64,000 nucleotides of DNA from Parasegetibacter sp. NRK P23 (lineage in GTDB: Bacteria; Bacteroidota; Bacteroidia; Chitinophagales; Chitinophagaceae): assembly GCF_023721715.1 (NCBI RefSeq), contig NZ_JAMDLG010000001.1, forward strand, positions 3,387,784 to 3,451,783, read 5' to 3'. The position numbers and the translations under genes are program-made. Within the stretch, counting starts at the first letter, position 1. Each line of letters opens with the position of its first letter. The notes below the pieces were generated by a model. It made no database searches and was not told where the DNA came from. It was given only the letters and a program-made list of their open reading frames with translations. This document shows, in pieces, positions 51,302 through 60,170 of the stretch.

Positions 51302-53488
51302 ATGAAGGTACTTGTACGAATTTGCTGTTCTCTGCTGCTGATGGCTACCGTTTCCGGGGTATGGGCCCAAACTTCGGATACACCTGCTAAGAATATCCTG
51401 CGTTCCAACCCCAGGATATTGTGGCACGATAAGATAGATGAAGAACAGAAAAAAGCGCTGGCCCTGGGCAAAGCATCCGATGTGGTAAAGGTTTCAGAAG
51501 ATGAATCCATTAACCTCCAGGTAACGGACGCGGTTATCCGGAAAGTAGATAAATTCCAGGATGAAGTGGAAGCCGATTCCACCCTGGACCACCGGCTGAA
51601 AGTGAAATACCTCCGTGGTATGGAGGATGTGCTGCGTTTGTACAACACTGGCTGGCAGGACCGTTCCTTCAAACCCGCGCAGGCGCCCGAACTTGTAGCC
51701 GCGTATTTCGAAACGATGAAGGCGGACAAAAAAGGGGAGAACATGACACTGCAGATCGCGAAATATCCCTATGCCGTTGGAAACGTGTTGATCAGGGCGT
51801 CTTCTTTTATTGACAATCCAGGTTTGAAAGAGAGTGGCTATATCGTTTTCAGAAAATATTGCGCCCTCCATCCAAATGATATTCTGCCCAAACTCAGGGT
51901 GAATTCTGATTATCCCTTCACCGATAGCCTGATCATCGCCGCCGCGCACCGTGATCCGAAAAAGTTATACGACTATGCCGCCGCCGGGAACAAACTGGGG
52001 AGCAGGATACGCAATGTGGACGAACCACTGGTAAGAACCGTGTCGCAACTGGCCACCAGCCGGAGCGGGCAGTTGTATTTCCCCTTCCTCGATAACCTCT
52101 ACCACGGAAAGATCACACTCGACCAGGTGGATAAGGCTGCGGAAAATGACGAAACTTACTATAAACTGCTGGTGAAAACCCAGATCGAATACGCCGGTCG
52201 CCTACCCGAAAGGGATACCCCCATGGAAATGCAGGCGCTCACGGATATGTTGGGCAGAAAGGGCAAACAGGTGTATGTGAGCCAGATCAACGCGTTGCAC
52301 GATTCCCCCGATGCCATCCGCTTTAAAATACTGCAATCCCTTACCCCGGAAGAACTGTATTACCTGGCGGTATTGGGAGAAGATGAAATTTATACTTCCA
52401 GCTATACCAATGGTGTGTACAAACTGATCTTTCAGAAAATGGCCGTTCCCCGCGGCGATAGTTTACTGATGCGGGTGAACTTCGACCATTTCAGGAAGTT
52501 CATTAAAATGTCTGCGGGATACAATACCCTCGATCATTTCCTGGGCACCATGGAGAAAGACAATGCCATCGCACTGATGCGCGCCTTCGCGCTCCGCCTG
52601 GAAAAGACCCGCGACATGGAAGATCCTGTGGACGTGGCCGATTCCTACGGAAGCATCCGCAATGAAGAAATTAAGGCGATCGTATTAAGGGAAATCAAAC
52701 AGGGATATGCCACCAACAGGCAGAATGGCAACAAAAAAGGAGAAGTGATCTACAATATCCTCGAAACCCTTTTTGCCTCCTCCGATACTTCACAACATGT
52801 GGACCTGTCCGCCAAACTCGGTATTCCCCCCGTGTACAATGTTTCTTACAAATCTCTTTCCAGCGACAGCGGCGCGGTGATCCAGCAGGTATTCTTTTAC
52901 GGCGACAAAGATGGTATTGATTCCTACGCCAACTTTATGGGCATGTTCCGCGGAAATCCCAATTGGAAAGTGGTTTCCAATAAGCAATGGGTGGAAATCA
53001 GTTCCACCAAAGGCAAGCCCGTACGCATTTTTGCCAACCTTCCGCTGGACAATGATACCGACCAGGATGCGAAGGCGCAACATGCACTCTCCGCTTATAT
53101 GTCGGAGAAAGGACTCAGCCCCACCATCGTGGTGCACCGCGGGCACAGTTACCATGTGAAATATACCATCGCGCAACTGGCACCCTCGGCAAGAGTGGTG
53201 ATTCTCGGGTCCTGTGGCGGTTACCATAACCTGGACCAGGTGCTGGATATTTCGCCCGACGCGCACATCATTTCTTCCAAGCAGGTGGGTACCCGCGTGG
53301 TGAACGAGCCTATTCTTCAATCCATCAACGAATGTGTGCGCAGTGGAAAGAATATAGAATGGATCAGCATGTGGGGCGACCTGGCCTCCAGGGTAAAAGA
53401 TGAACGTTTTGAAGATTATATCCCTCCCCACAAAAACCTGGGCGCGATATTCATAAAGGCTTACAAGAAAGCAATGGGAGAGGAGTAA
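51302..53488 (+). CDS. large exported protein with a putative C-terminal caspase-like fold
   Basis: A 728-residue protein with signal peptide (MKVLVRICCSLLLMATVSGVWA|QTS) and a long helical body (residues ~40-560) without a recognised domain. The last ~165 residues show an alpha/beta pattern like clan CD peptidases: strand plus D (QQVFFYGDKDG), strand with His (TIVVHRGHSYHV; His615), helix, strand with Cys (ARVVILGSCGGYHNL; Cys638), then AHIISSKQVGTRVV. His before Cys at the ends of neighbouring strands is the caspase/gingipain/clostripain dyad order. Their 23-residue distance is shorter than in known members, so activity is unproven. An ABC transporter gene follows after 21 nt. Confidence 0.75.
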   Translation: MKVLVRICCSLLLMATVSGVWAQTSDTPAKNILRSNPRILWHDKIDEEQKKALALGKASDVVKVSEDESINLQVTDAVIRKVDKFQDEVEADSTLDHRLKVKYLRGMEDVLRLYNTGWQDRSFKPAQAPELVAAYFETMKADKKGENMTLQIAKYPYAVGNVLIRASSFIDNPGLKESGYIVFRKYCALHPNDILPKLRVNSDYPFTDSLIIAAAHRDPKKLYDYAAAGNKLGSRIRNVDEPLVRTVSQLATSRSGQLYFPFLDNLYHGKITLDQVDKAAENDETYYKLLVKTQIEYAGRLPERDTPMEMQALTDMLGRKGKQVYVSQINALHDSPDAIRFKILQSLTPEELYYLAVLGEDEIYTSSYTNGVYKLIFQKMAVPRGDSLLMRVNFDHFRKFIKMSAGYNTLDHFLGTMEKDNAIALMRAFALRLEKTRDMEDPVDVADSYGSIRNEEIKAIVLREIKQGYATNRQNGNKKGEVIYNILETLFASSDTSQHVDLSAKLGIPPVYNVSYKSLSSDSGAVIQQVFFYGDKDGIDSYANFMGMFRGNPNWKVVSNKQWVEISSTKGKPVRIFANLPLDNDTDQDAKAQHALSAYMSEKGLSPTIVVHRGHSYHVKYTIAQLAPSARVVILGSCGGYHNLDQVLDISPDAHIISSKQVGTRVVNEPILQSINECVRSGKNIEWISMWGDLASRVKDERFEDYIPPHKNLGAIFIKAYKKAMGEE

Positions 53489-53509
53489 ACGCCCGTTGCA
53501 ACAAAAGTT

Positions 53510-55306
53510 ATGACTGAAAAGAAGGAAAAGAAGCAATTTTTTGATACGAAGCTGTTAAGAAGGGTTTTTCAGTACACGCGCCCCTACCGCGGAAGTTTTT
53601 ACACTTCGGTGTTCCTCGCCATATTCCTGGCGGTGATTTCCCCGGTGCGCCCGCTCCTGATACAACAAACCGTAAACGATTATATCCGTAACGATGCCTT
53701 ACAGATGTTGTTCTGGATCACAGCCATCCAGGTTGGCGTACTTATCATTGAAACGGTGGCCCGGTTTTTCTTCTCCTTCATCACTTCAGCCCTCGGGCAG
53801 AACGTGGTGCGCGATCTCCGCCGGAACGTATTCGGCAAAGTGCTGCGGCTCAACCTCAGTCAATACGACCGTACACCCATCGGTACCCTCACCACCCGTA
53901 CCATCAACGATATAGAATCTATCAACGACATCTTCGCCGACGGACTGATCCCCATCATTTCGGACCTGCTCACCATATTGTTTGTACTCGGTACCATGTT
54001 CTGGGTCGATTGGCGGCTCACGTTGGTTTGTCTGATCCCGTTCCCGATTCTTATCATCGCCACCTATTTCTTCAAGGAAAGCGTGAACAAATCTTTTCAT
54101 AAGGTACGGAACGCGGTAGCAGCGCTGAATGCCTTTGTGCAGGAACACATCACGGGAATGGGCATCGTGCAGGCTTTCGCTTCTGAAGAAAGGGAGATGA
54201 ACAAGTTTGTTCAGATCAATAAAGACCATCGCAACGCCAATATCCGCGCCATCTTCGCCTATTCGGTATTTTTTCCGGTGGTGGAAATCATCTCGGCCCT
54301 TTCCATTGGCCTGCTCGTTTGGTGGGGCGCCACGCAGGTAGCGCCGGGGGTGGGTGCGGCTATCTCTTCCAATGGTGCGGATGCGCTGGCCGGCAACCTG
54401 ATCGCTTTTATCCTGTACATCAACCAGATTTTCCGTCCGCTCCGGGTGATCGCCGATAAATTCAACGTGATCCAGATGGGCATGATCGCCTCCGAAAGGG
54501 TATTTAAGTTGATGGATAATCCGGATGTTACGGAAGATGAAGGCACCCACGCCCCTGCCACGGTGAAGGGGAAAATCGAATTCGATAAGGTGTGGTTCGC
54601 TTATGAGGCGGAGAATTATGTGTTGAAAGATGTAAACTTTAAAGTGAATCCTGGGGAAACCCTGGCCATAGTAGGCCATACGGGCAGCGGGAAAACTTCC
54701 ATTATCAGTCTGCTGAACCGGCTTTACCATATTAATAAAGGTAGTATCCTCATTGATGATGTATCCATAGAAGCTTATAAGCTGGATGCCCTGCGTTCCA
54801 GGATCGGCGTGGTACTACAGGATGTGTTCCTTTTCTCCGGAACCGTGCTGGACAACCTCACGCTCCGCAACCCGGATATCCCTTTCGAAAGGGTGGAAGC
54901 CGCTGCCAAACTGATTGGTTTACACGAATTTATCCTCCAGCTACCTGGCGGATACCACTATAATGTCATGGAAAGAGGGAATACACTCTCCATGGGCCAG
55001 CGGCAACTGATGTCGTTCGCGCGGGCCCTGTTATATGACCCTTCCATCCTGATCCTGGACGAAGCTACTTCTTCCGTGGATACTGAATCGGAACACCTCA
55101 TCCAACATGCCATCGATACCCTGATCGCCGGCAGAACCGCCATCGTGATCGCCCACCGCCTCTCCACGATCCGCAAAGCCGACAAAATTCTTGTGCTGGA
55201 TAAGGGGGTGATCAAAGAAATGGGGTCTCATGAGGAACTGATGGCACAGGGCGGGTATTACGCGGGGTTGGTGGAAATGCAGTTCGGGACGGTGAGTGCG
55301 GTGTGA
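53510..55306 (+). CDS. ABC exporter, fused permease and ATPase
   Basis: A 598-residue half-transporter of the MsbA/multidrug type. The N-terminal six-helix exporter domain (to about residue 340) is followed by the ATPase with Walker A GHTGSGKTS (near 388), Q loop VVLQDVFLFSGTV, signature LSMGQRQ, Walker B ILILDEATSSVD and switch His in IAHRLSTI. It would work as a homodimer (or with another half) in the inner membrane; substrates of this group are lipids or drugs. It starts 21 nt after the caspase-like gene, so the two are likely cotranscribed. Confidence 0.95.
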   Translation: MTEKKEKKQFFDTKLLRRVFQYTRPYRGSFYTSVFLAIFLAVISPVRPLLIQQTVNDYIRNDALQMLFWITAIQVGVLIIETVARFFFSFITSALGQNVVRDLRRNVFGKVLRLNLSQYDRTPIGTLTTRTINDIESINDIFADGLIPIISDLLTILFVLGTMFWVDWRLTLVCLIPFPILIIATYFFKESVNKSFHKVRNAVAALNAFVQEHITGMGIVQAFASEEREMNKFVQINKDHRNANIRAIFAYSVFFPVVEIISALSIGLLVWWGATQVAPGVGAAISSNGADALAGNLIAFILYINQIFRPLRVIADKFNVIQMGMIASERVFKLMDNPDVTEDEGTHAPATVKGKIEFDKVWFAYEAENYVLKDVNFKVNPGETLAIVGHTGSGKTSIISLLNRLYHINKGSILIDDVSIEAYKLDALRSRIGVVLQDVFLFSGTVLDNLTLRNPDIPFERVEAAAKLIGLHEFILQLPGGYHYNVMERGNTLSMGQRQLMSFARALLYDPSILILDEATSSVDTESEHLIQHAIDTLIAGRTAIVIAHRLSTIRKADKILVLDKGVIKEMGSHEELMAQGGYYAGLVEMQFGTVSAV

Positions 55307-55322
55307 GGGTTCACGTAATTTT

Positions 55323-55531
55323 TTCACGCAACTGCTTTGCGCTTCGCGCTGCGCAGCGCAAGGGAGCAAGGACGCAAGGCTTTGATTGGTTGGGGGGGGC
55401 TTCATTATCGGAATGTTCCTGATGTGTTTCATGGCCCTAATTAACGCTTTTGTATGGTAGATTGCAGGTATTTAATTGTTTAAAAAGATCAGCCACTCCT
55501 TGCGTCCTTGCTCCCTTGCGTCTTTGCGAGA
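55323..55531. repeat. inverted-repeat element, TTCACGCAA family, copy 3
   Basis: Left arm TTCACGCAACTGCTTTGCGC..., with GCGCAAGGGAGCAAGGACGC near 55360; right arm ACTCCTTGCGTCCTTGCTCC followed by CTTGCGTCTTTGCGAGAA. About 209 bp, no gene inside. It lies in the 372-bp gap between the ABC exporter and atpB, together with the atp promoter. Confidence 0.82.
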
Positions 55532-55625
55532 ACTAATCTCTACCGCCACTGTGCAACCAGCGATTTCTGCGTGAAAACAGGAATATCTCCCGGCATGATG
55601 GAACTTTTCACTTTATTTTCCTGAA

Positions 55626-55658
55626 TTTTGACTTTACCGCCCTTCCGTCATATCTTTG
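55626..55658 (+). promoter_or_regulatory. atp operon promoter
   Basis: TTTTG (55626-55630), a 20-bp spacer and TATCTTTG (55651-55658): the full -33/-7 layout of Bacteroidota housekeeping promoters. The atpB ATG at 55679 follows 20 bp later. Confidence 0.8.
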
Positions 55659-55678
55659 CCGCAAATTTTGAGACAGGT

Positions 55679-56791
55679 ATGGCACGAATTAGCATGAAAT
55701 CTTTATTGGTAGCGGTTTTCAGCGTATTCACGCTGCTGAATTCGCAGGTGGCGCTGGCCAACGAAGGAGGCGAGCACGCTGCGGAACAAAAAGCCGAACT
55801 TGATCCGGGTAAAGAGATCCTGCACCACATCATGGATTCCCACGAGTTCCACTTCGCTACCGTGGGCCATACCCATGTGACCATTCCCCTGCCCATCATC
55901 CTGTATTCCCCCGAAAAAGGTCTCTCCGTTTTCTCTTCTTCCAAATTCGAGCACGGCCATGCCACTTATGAAGGGTACAAAATGGAGCACGACCATATTT
56001 TCGCTGTAAAAGAAGACGGCACCGTGGATGAATCAGTAAAAGTGTACGATTTCTCCATGACCAAAAACGTGGTACAAATGATCCTCGCACTGGTGGTACT
56101 GGTGCTCATCATGACCAGCGTGGCGAAAAAATACAAAAAGAACGGCGCTTCCAAAGCACCGAGCGGACTGCAGAACGCTATTGAACCCGTGATCACTTTC
56201 GTGCGCGACGATGTGGCCAAACCCAACCTGGGACACAAAGCCGGTAAATACCTGCCCTACCTGCTCACCGTATTCTTCTTCATTCTCATCAACAACATAT
56301 TCGGACTCATACCAGGCGCCGCCAACGTAACAGGTAATATCGCCTTTACCATGGTGCTGGCGCTTATTTCCCTGCTCGTGATCCTGTTCAGTACCAACGG
56401 TCATTTCTGGGGCCATATCTTCTGGCCTCCGGGGGTTCCCTTCCTGGTGAAGCTGATCCTGATCCCGGTGGAACTGATGGGGGTGTTCATTAAACCTGCG
56501 GCCCTCATGATCCGTCTTTTCGCGAACATGACCGCGGGACACATCGTGATCCTGAGTTTCGTTTCGCTTATCTTTATCTTTGGTCAGATGTCTACGGTTG
56601 CCGGCTGGGGATTCTCTCCCATCTCAGTTGCTTTCTCCGTGTTCATTTACCTTATTGAAGTACTGGTGGCGTTCATCCAGGCGTTCATCTTCACCAACCT
56701 CACCGCGGTATTCATCGGTCAGGCTTTTGAAGGCGGACACACGGAAGAGCATGGTGGTCATCACGATGATGGCTTCGTAGCCGGTGTTTAA
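55679..56791 (+). CDS. atpB: ATP synthase F0 subunit a
   Basis: About 370 residues from ATG 55679 (ATG 55694 also possible). It has a signal-like segment and a long His-rich extracytoplasmic N-terminal domain (HHIMDSHEFHFATVGHTHVTIPLP, FEHGHATYEGYKMEHDHIF), usual in Bacteroidota. The helical core has the essential Arg in IRLFANMTAGHIV and ends with a His-rich tail. Subunit a forms the proton half-channels next to the c ring. First gene of atpB-E-F-H-A. Confidence 0.96.
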   Translation: MARISMKSLLVAVFSVFTLLNSQVALANEGGEHAAEQKAELDPGKEILHHIMDSHEFHFATVGHTHVTIPLPIILYSPEKGLSVFSSSKFEHGHATYEGYKMEHDHIFAVKEDGTVDESVKVYDFSMTKNVVQMILALVVLVLIMTSVAKKYKKNGASKAPSGLQNAIEPVITFVRDDVAKPNLGHKAGKYLPYLLTVFFFILINNIFGLIPGAANVTGNIAFTMVLALISLLVILFSTNGHFWGHIFWPPGVPFLVKLILIPVELMGVFIKPAALMIRLFANMTAGHIVILSFVSLIFIFGQMSTVAGWGFSPISVAFSVFIYLIEVLVAFIQAFIFTNLTAVFIGQAFEGGHTEEHGGHHDDGFVAGV

Positions 56792-56803
56792 ATCGTTTTT
56801 TAA

Positions 56804-57070
<267 letters not shown>

Positions 57071-57165
57071 GATCATTTTAAATTCATTACTGCATCCAAA
57101 GCACAGGGCGGAGGATGCAGTTTTGTAACTTCGCCCGTTATTAAAACAACATATAGAAATCTGTT

Positions 57166-57660
57166 ATGGAACTCTTATTACCTGGTCTTGGTTTCTTCTT
57201 CTGGACATTGCTGGCCTTTGTGATCGTATTCCTGATCCTGAAGAAATTCGCCTGGAAACCCATCATCTCTACCCTGAACGAAAGGGAGAAAACAATCGCT
57301 GATTCCATCGAAAGCGCTGAACGCGTGAAAGCGGAAATGGCGCAGATGAAGAGCGAGAACGAATTGCTGATGCAGAAGGCACGTGAAGAACGCAGCCTTA
57401 TCCTGAAAGAAGCGAAAGAAGTGAAGGACCGCATCATCGCTGAAGCGAAGGAGCAGGCAAAAGCTGAAGCCAATAAGATCATGATTGATGCCCAGGCCGC
57501 TATCCAGGCGCAGAAAATGGCCGCGCTTACCGAGGTGAAAAACCAGGTGGGTAAACTGGTGGTGGAAGTGAGCGAGAAAGTACTTCGCCGCGAACTGTCC
57601 GACAAGGCCAACCAGGAGAATTATATTCAGCAGCTGGCTGAAGATGTGAAACTTAACTAA
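57166..57660 (+). CDS. atpF: ATP synthase F0 subunit b
   Basis: A 164-residue protein with one N-terminal membrane helix (about residues 5-26, LGFFFWTLLAFVIVFLILKKFAW) and a long coiled-coil stalk (AERVKAEMAQMKSENELLMQKAREERSLILKEAKEV...). The dimer joins F1 to F0. It lies 95 bp after atpE and 24 bp before atpH. Confidence 0.96.
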   Translation: MELLLPGLGFFFWTLLAFVIVFLILKKFAWKPIISTLNEREKTIADSIESAERVKAEMAQMKSENELLMQKAREERSLILKEAKEVKDRIIAEAKEQAKAEANKIMIDAQAAIQAQKMAALTEVKNQVGKLVVEVSEKVLRRELSDKANQENYIQQLAEDVKLN

Positions 57661-57684
57661 GGAATTATTTCCAAAATATTAACG

Positions 57685-58248
57685 ATGCAGAATCCCCGTT
57701 TAGCAGGAAGATACGCGAAAAGTCTGGTCGATCTGGCAACAGAACGCAACCAACTGGAAGTGGTATTCAAGGATATGGAATTTTTACAGGCTGTCTGCAA
57801 ACAGAACCCTGATTTTGTAACGCTGATGAAAAGTCCCGTGATTCCCGGCGATAAAAAGCTGAAGATCATGGAAGCCGTGCTGAGCGGAAGGATCAGTGAA
57901 CTAACTACTGCGTTCGCGTCTTTGCTGATCAGGAAAGGAAGGGAGAATGTGTTGCCCGAAATCGCCACCGCGTTCCTGCAACAATACAAACTGCTGAAAG
58001 GTATTCACGAAGTGAAGCTTACCACCGCTGTTCCGGTAAGCGAAGAGCTGAAAGACACCATCGTGAAGAGGATCCAGGCTTCCACACCTATGCAGAACGT
58101 GGAACTGGAAACAGTGGTGGACGAAAGCATCATCGGCGGGTTTGTCCTCGAAATGGGGGATAGCCTGGTAGATGCCAGCATCATCCGCGACCTGCGCGAC
58201 GTGAAGAAGCAGTTCCTGAACAACGACTATATTTTTAATATCAGATAA
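57685..58248 (+). CDS. atpH: ATP synthase F1 subunit delta
   Basis: A 187-residue peripheral stalk protein. N-terminal six-helix domain (NPRLAGRYAKSLVDLATERNQLEVVFKDM...) and C-terminal part with VELETVVDESIIGGFVLEMGDSLVDASI, the family signature. It ties the b stalk to the top of the alpha subunits. An AT-rich inverted repeat begins directly after the stop. Confidence 0.96.
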   Translation: MQNPRLAGRYAKSLVDLATERNQLEVVFKDMEFLQAVCKQNPDFVTLMKSPVIPGDKKLKIMEAVLSGRISELTTAFASLLIRKGRENVLPEIATAFLQQYKLLKGIHEVKLTTAVPVSEELKDTIVKRIQASTPMQNVELETVVDESIIGGFVLEMGDSLVDASIIRDLRDVKKQFLNNDYIFNIR

Positions 58249-58313
58249 TGTTGAATGTTGAATGCTGGATTTTGGATTGGTCTTAATTCAAAATTCAACA
58301 TCCAAAATTTTTA
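58249..58313. repeat. AT-rich intra-operon inverted repeat, copy D (atpH|atpA)
   Basis: Left TGTTGAATGTTGAATGCTGG ATTTTGG; right AATTCAAAATTCAACATCCA AAATTTTT. Imperfect hairpin beginning right after the atpH stop and ending 26 bp before the atpA ATG. Confidence 0.82.
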
Positions 58314-58339
58314 AAACAAACGCTTTAAATAAACAGAAA

Positions 58340-59917
58340 ATGGTAGACATCAAACCAGATGAGATTTCGGCGATATTGCGTCAGCAATTGAGCAATTTCA
58401 ATGCTTCTGCAGATCTGGAAGAAGTAGGCACCGTACTCCAGGTGGGTGATGGTATCGCCCGCGTGTACGGACTGAGCAGCGTTCGCTCAGGGGAACTGGT
58501 TGAATTTGAGAACGGCGTAAAAGCCATCGCACTGAACCTGGAAGAAGACAACGTAGGTGTCGTTCTGATGGGAGAGAGTGGCGACATCAGGGAAGGTTCC
58601 AAAGTACGCCGCACCGGTAAAATCGCCTCTATTAATGTAGGTGAAGGTGTGGTTGGACGGGTAATCAACACCCTGGGTGAACCCATCGATGGTAAAGGCC
58701 CCATCACCGGTGACCTCTACGAGATGCCATTGGAAAGAAAAGCGCCCGGCGTTATTTTCCGTGAACCCGTTAAAGAACCCCTCCAAACTGGTATCAAGGC
58801 CATCGATGCCATGATTCCTATCGGTCGTGGTCAAAGGGAACTGATCATCGGCGACCGTCAGACCGGTAAAACCGCCATCGCTGTTGACACCATCATCAAC
58901 CAGAAAGAATTCTACAAAGCAGGTAAGCCTGTTTATTGTATATATGTGGCCATCGGACAGAAAGCATCCACCATCGCTGGTGTGATGAAAACCCTGGAAG
59001 ACAATGGCGCGATGGAATATACGACCATCGTGGCGGCTTCCGCTTCCGACCCCGCTCCACAACAGTTCTACGCGCCTTTCGCTGGAGCCGCCATCGGTGA
59101 GTTCTTCCGCGATACAGGTCGCCCCGCACTGATCATTTTCGATGACCTGTCCAAGCAAGCCGTGGCCTACCGTGAGGTGTCCCTGCTGCTTCGCCGTCCC
59201 CCAGGACGTGAGGCCTATCCCGGTGACGTATTCTACCTGCACTCCCGCTTGCTGGAACGCGCCGCCAAAGTGATCGCGAAAGATGAGATCGCCGCTAAAA
59301 TGAACGATCTCCCCGAATCCATCAAACACCTCGTGAAAGGTGGTGGCTCACTGACCGCCCTGCCCATCATCGAGACACAGGCCGGTGACGTATCCGCTTA
59401 TATCCCGACGAACGTGATCTCCATCACCGATGGACAGATCTTCCTGGAAGGTAACCTCTTCAACGCAGGTATCCGCCCGGCCATTAACGTGGGTATCTCC
59501 GTAAGCCGCGTAGGTGGTAACGCCCAGATCAAGTCCATGAAGAAGGTATCCGGTACCCTGAAGCTCGACCAGGCGCTCTACCGCGAAATGGAAGCCTTCT
59601 CCAAGTTCGGTGGTGACCTCGATGCCGCTACCAAACTGGTACTCGACAAGGGTGCCCGTAACGTGGAAATCCTGAAACAGGCCCAGTTCGCACCTTTCTC
59701 CGTAGAAAAGCAGGTGGCCATGATCTACCTCGGTACACAAGGTTTGCTCCGCGAAGTACCCGTTAAAAAGGTGAAGGAATTCGAAGAGCAATTCCTCCTC
59801 GAAATGGAAAACAAACTCCCCGACGTACTGGCTGAATTCAAAAAAGGCAATCTGCCCGACGCAGGTATCGCCAAAATGACCGAGCTCGCTAAGAACATCG
59901 CGGCCCAGTTCAAATAA
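58340..59917 (+). CDS. atpA: ATP synthase F1 subunit alpha
   Basis: A 525-residue subunit. ATG 58340 ([17 protein letters not shown]) is the family start; the ORF upstream of it belongs to the repeat. P-loop [19 protein letters not shown] near residue 170, and the alpha signature [35 protein letters not shown]. It forms the F1 hexamer with beta. It is last in this cluster: a terminator follows 23 bp later where atpG would be expected, and atpD/atpC are also not in the window. Confidence 0.98.
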   Translation: MVDIKPDEISAILRQQLSNFNASADLEEVGTVLQVGDGIARVYGLSSVRSGELVEFENGVKAIALNLEEDNVGVVLMGESGDIREGSKVRRTGKIASINVGEGVVGRVINTLGEPIDGKGPITGDLYEMPLERKAPGVIFREPVKEPLQTGIKAIDAMIPIGRGQRELIIGDRQTGKTAIAVDTIINQKEFYKAGKPVYCIYVAIGQKASTIAGVMKTLEDNGAMEYTTIVAASASDPAPQQFYAPFAGAAIGEFFRDTGRPALIIFDDLSKQAVAYREVSLLLRRPPGREAYPGDVFYLHSRLLERAAKVIAKDEIAAKMNDLPESIKHLVKGGGSLTALPIIETQAGDVSAYIPTNVISITDGQIFLEGNLFNAGIRPAINVGISVSRVGGNAQIKSMKKVSGTLKLDQALYREMEAFSKFGGDLDAATKLVLDKGARNVEILKQAQFAPFSVEKQVAMIYLGTQGLLREVPVKKVKEFEEQFLLEMENKLPDVLAEFKKGNLPDAGIAKMTELAKNIAAQFK

Positions 59918-59940
59918 GAATTAGTTTCTTCCTTATACAA

Positions 59941-59969
59941 TCCCTCCGGTTCCCGGGGGGATTTTTTTT
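59941..59969 (+). terminator. terminator of the atpBEFHA operon
   Basis: Stem TCCCTCCGG/CCGGGGGGA (59941-59949, 59953-59961; one G-U pair) with loop TTC and eight T. The next ~200 bp up to the following gene show no gene or clear promoter. Confidence 0.88.
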
Positions 59970-60170
59970 GCGTGTTATTCTGGATTAACAATAAGTGAAT
60001 ATACTTATCGTTATTAGTGGAAATATCTATGATGAATAAGTGAAAAACTGTTTCAGAGTAGATGGTTTATGTTTTTTGGCTGAAATACTACTTGACTTCT
60101 TAAAAATCAAAGAAGTGATCCGGTAAGCCAGCCAGGTAAATGGTAAACAACATTCATCCAATATCCAGAC

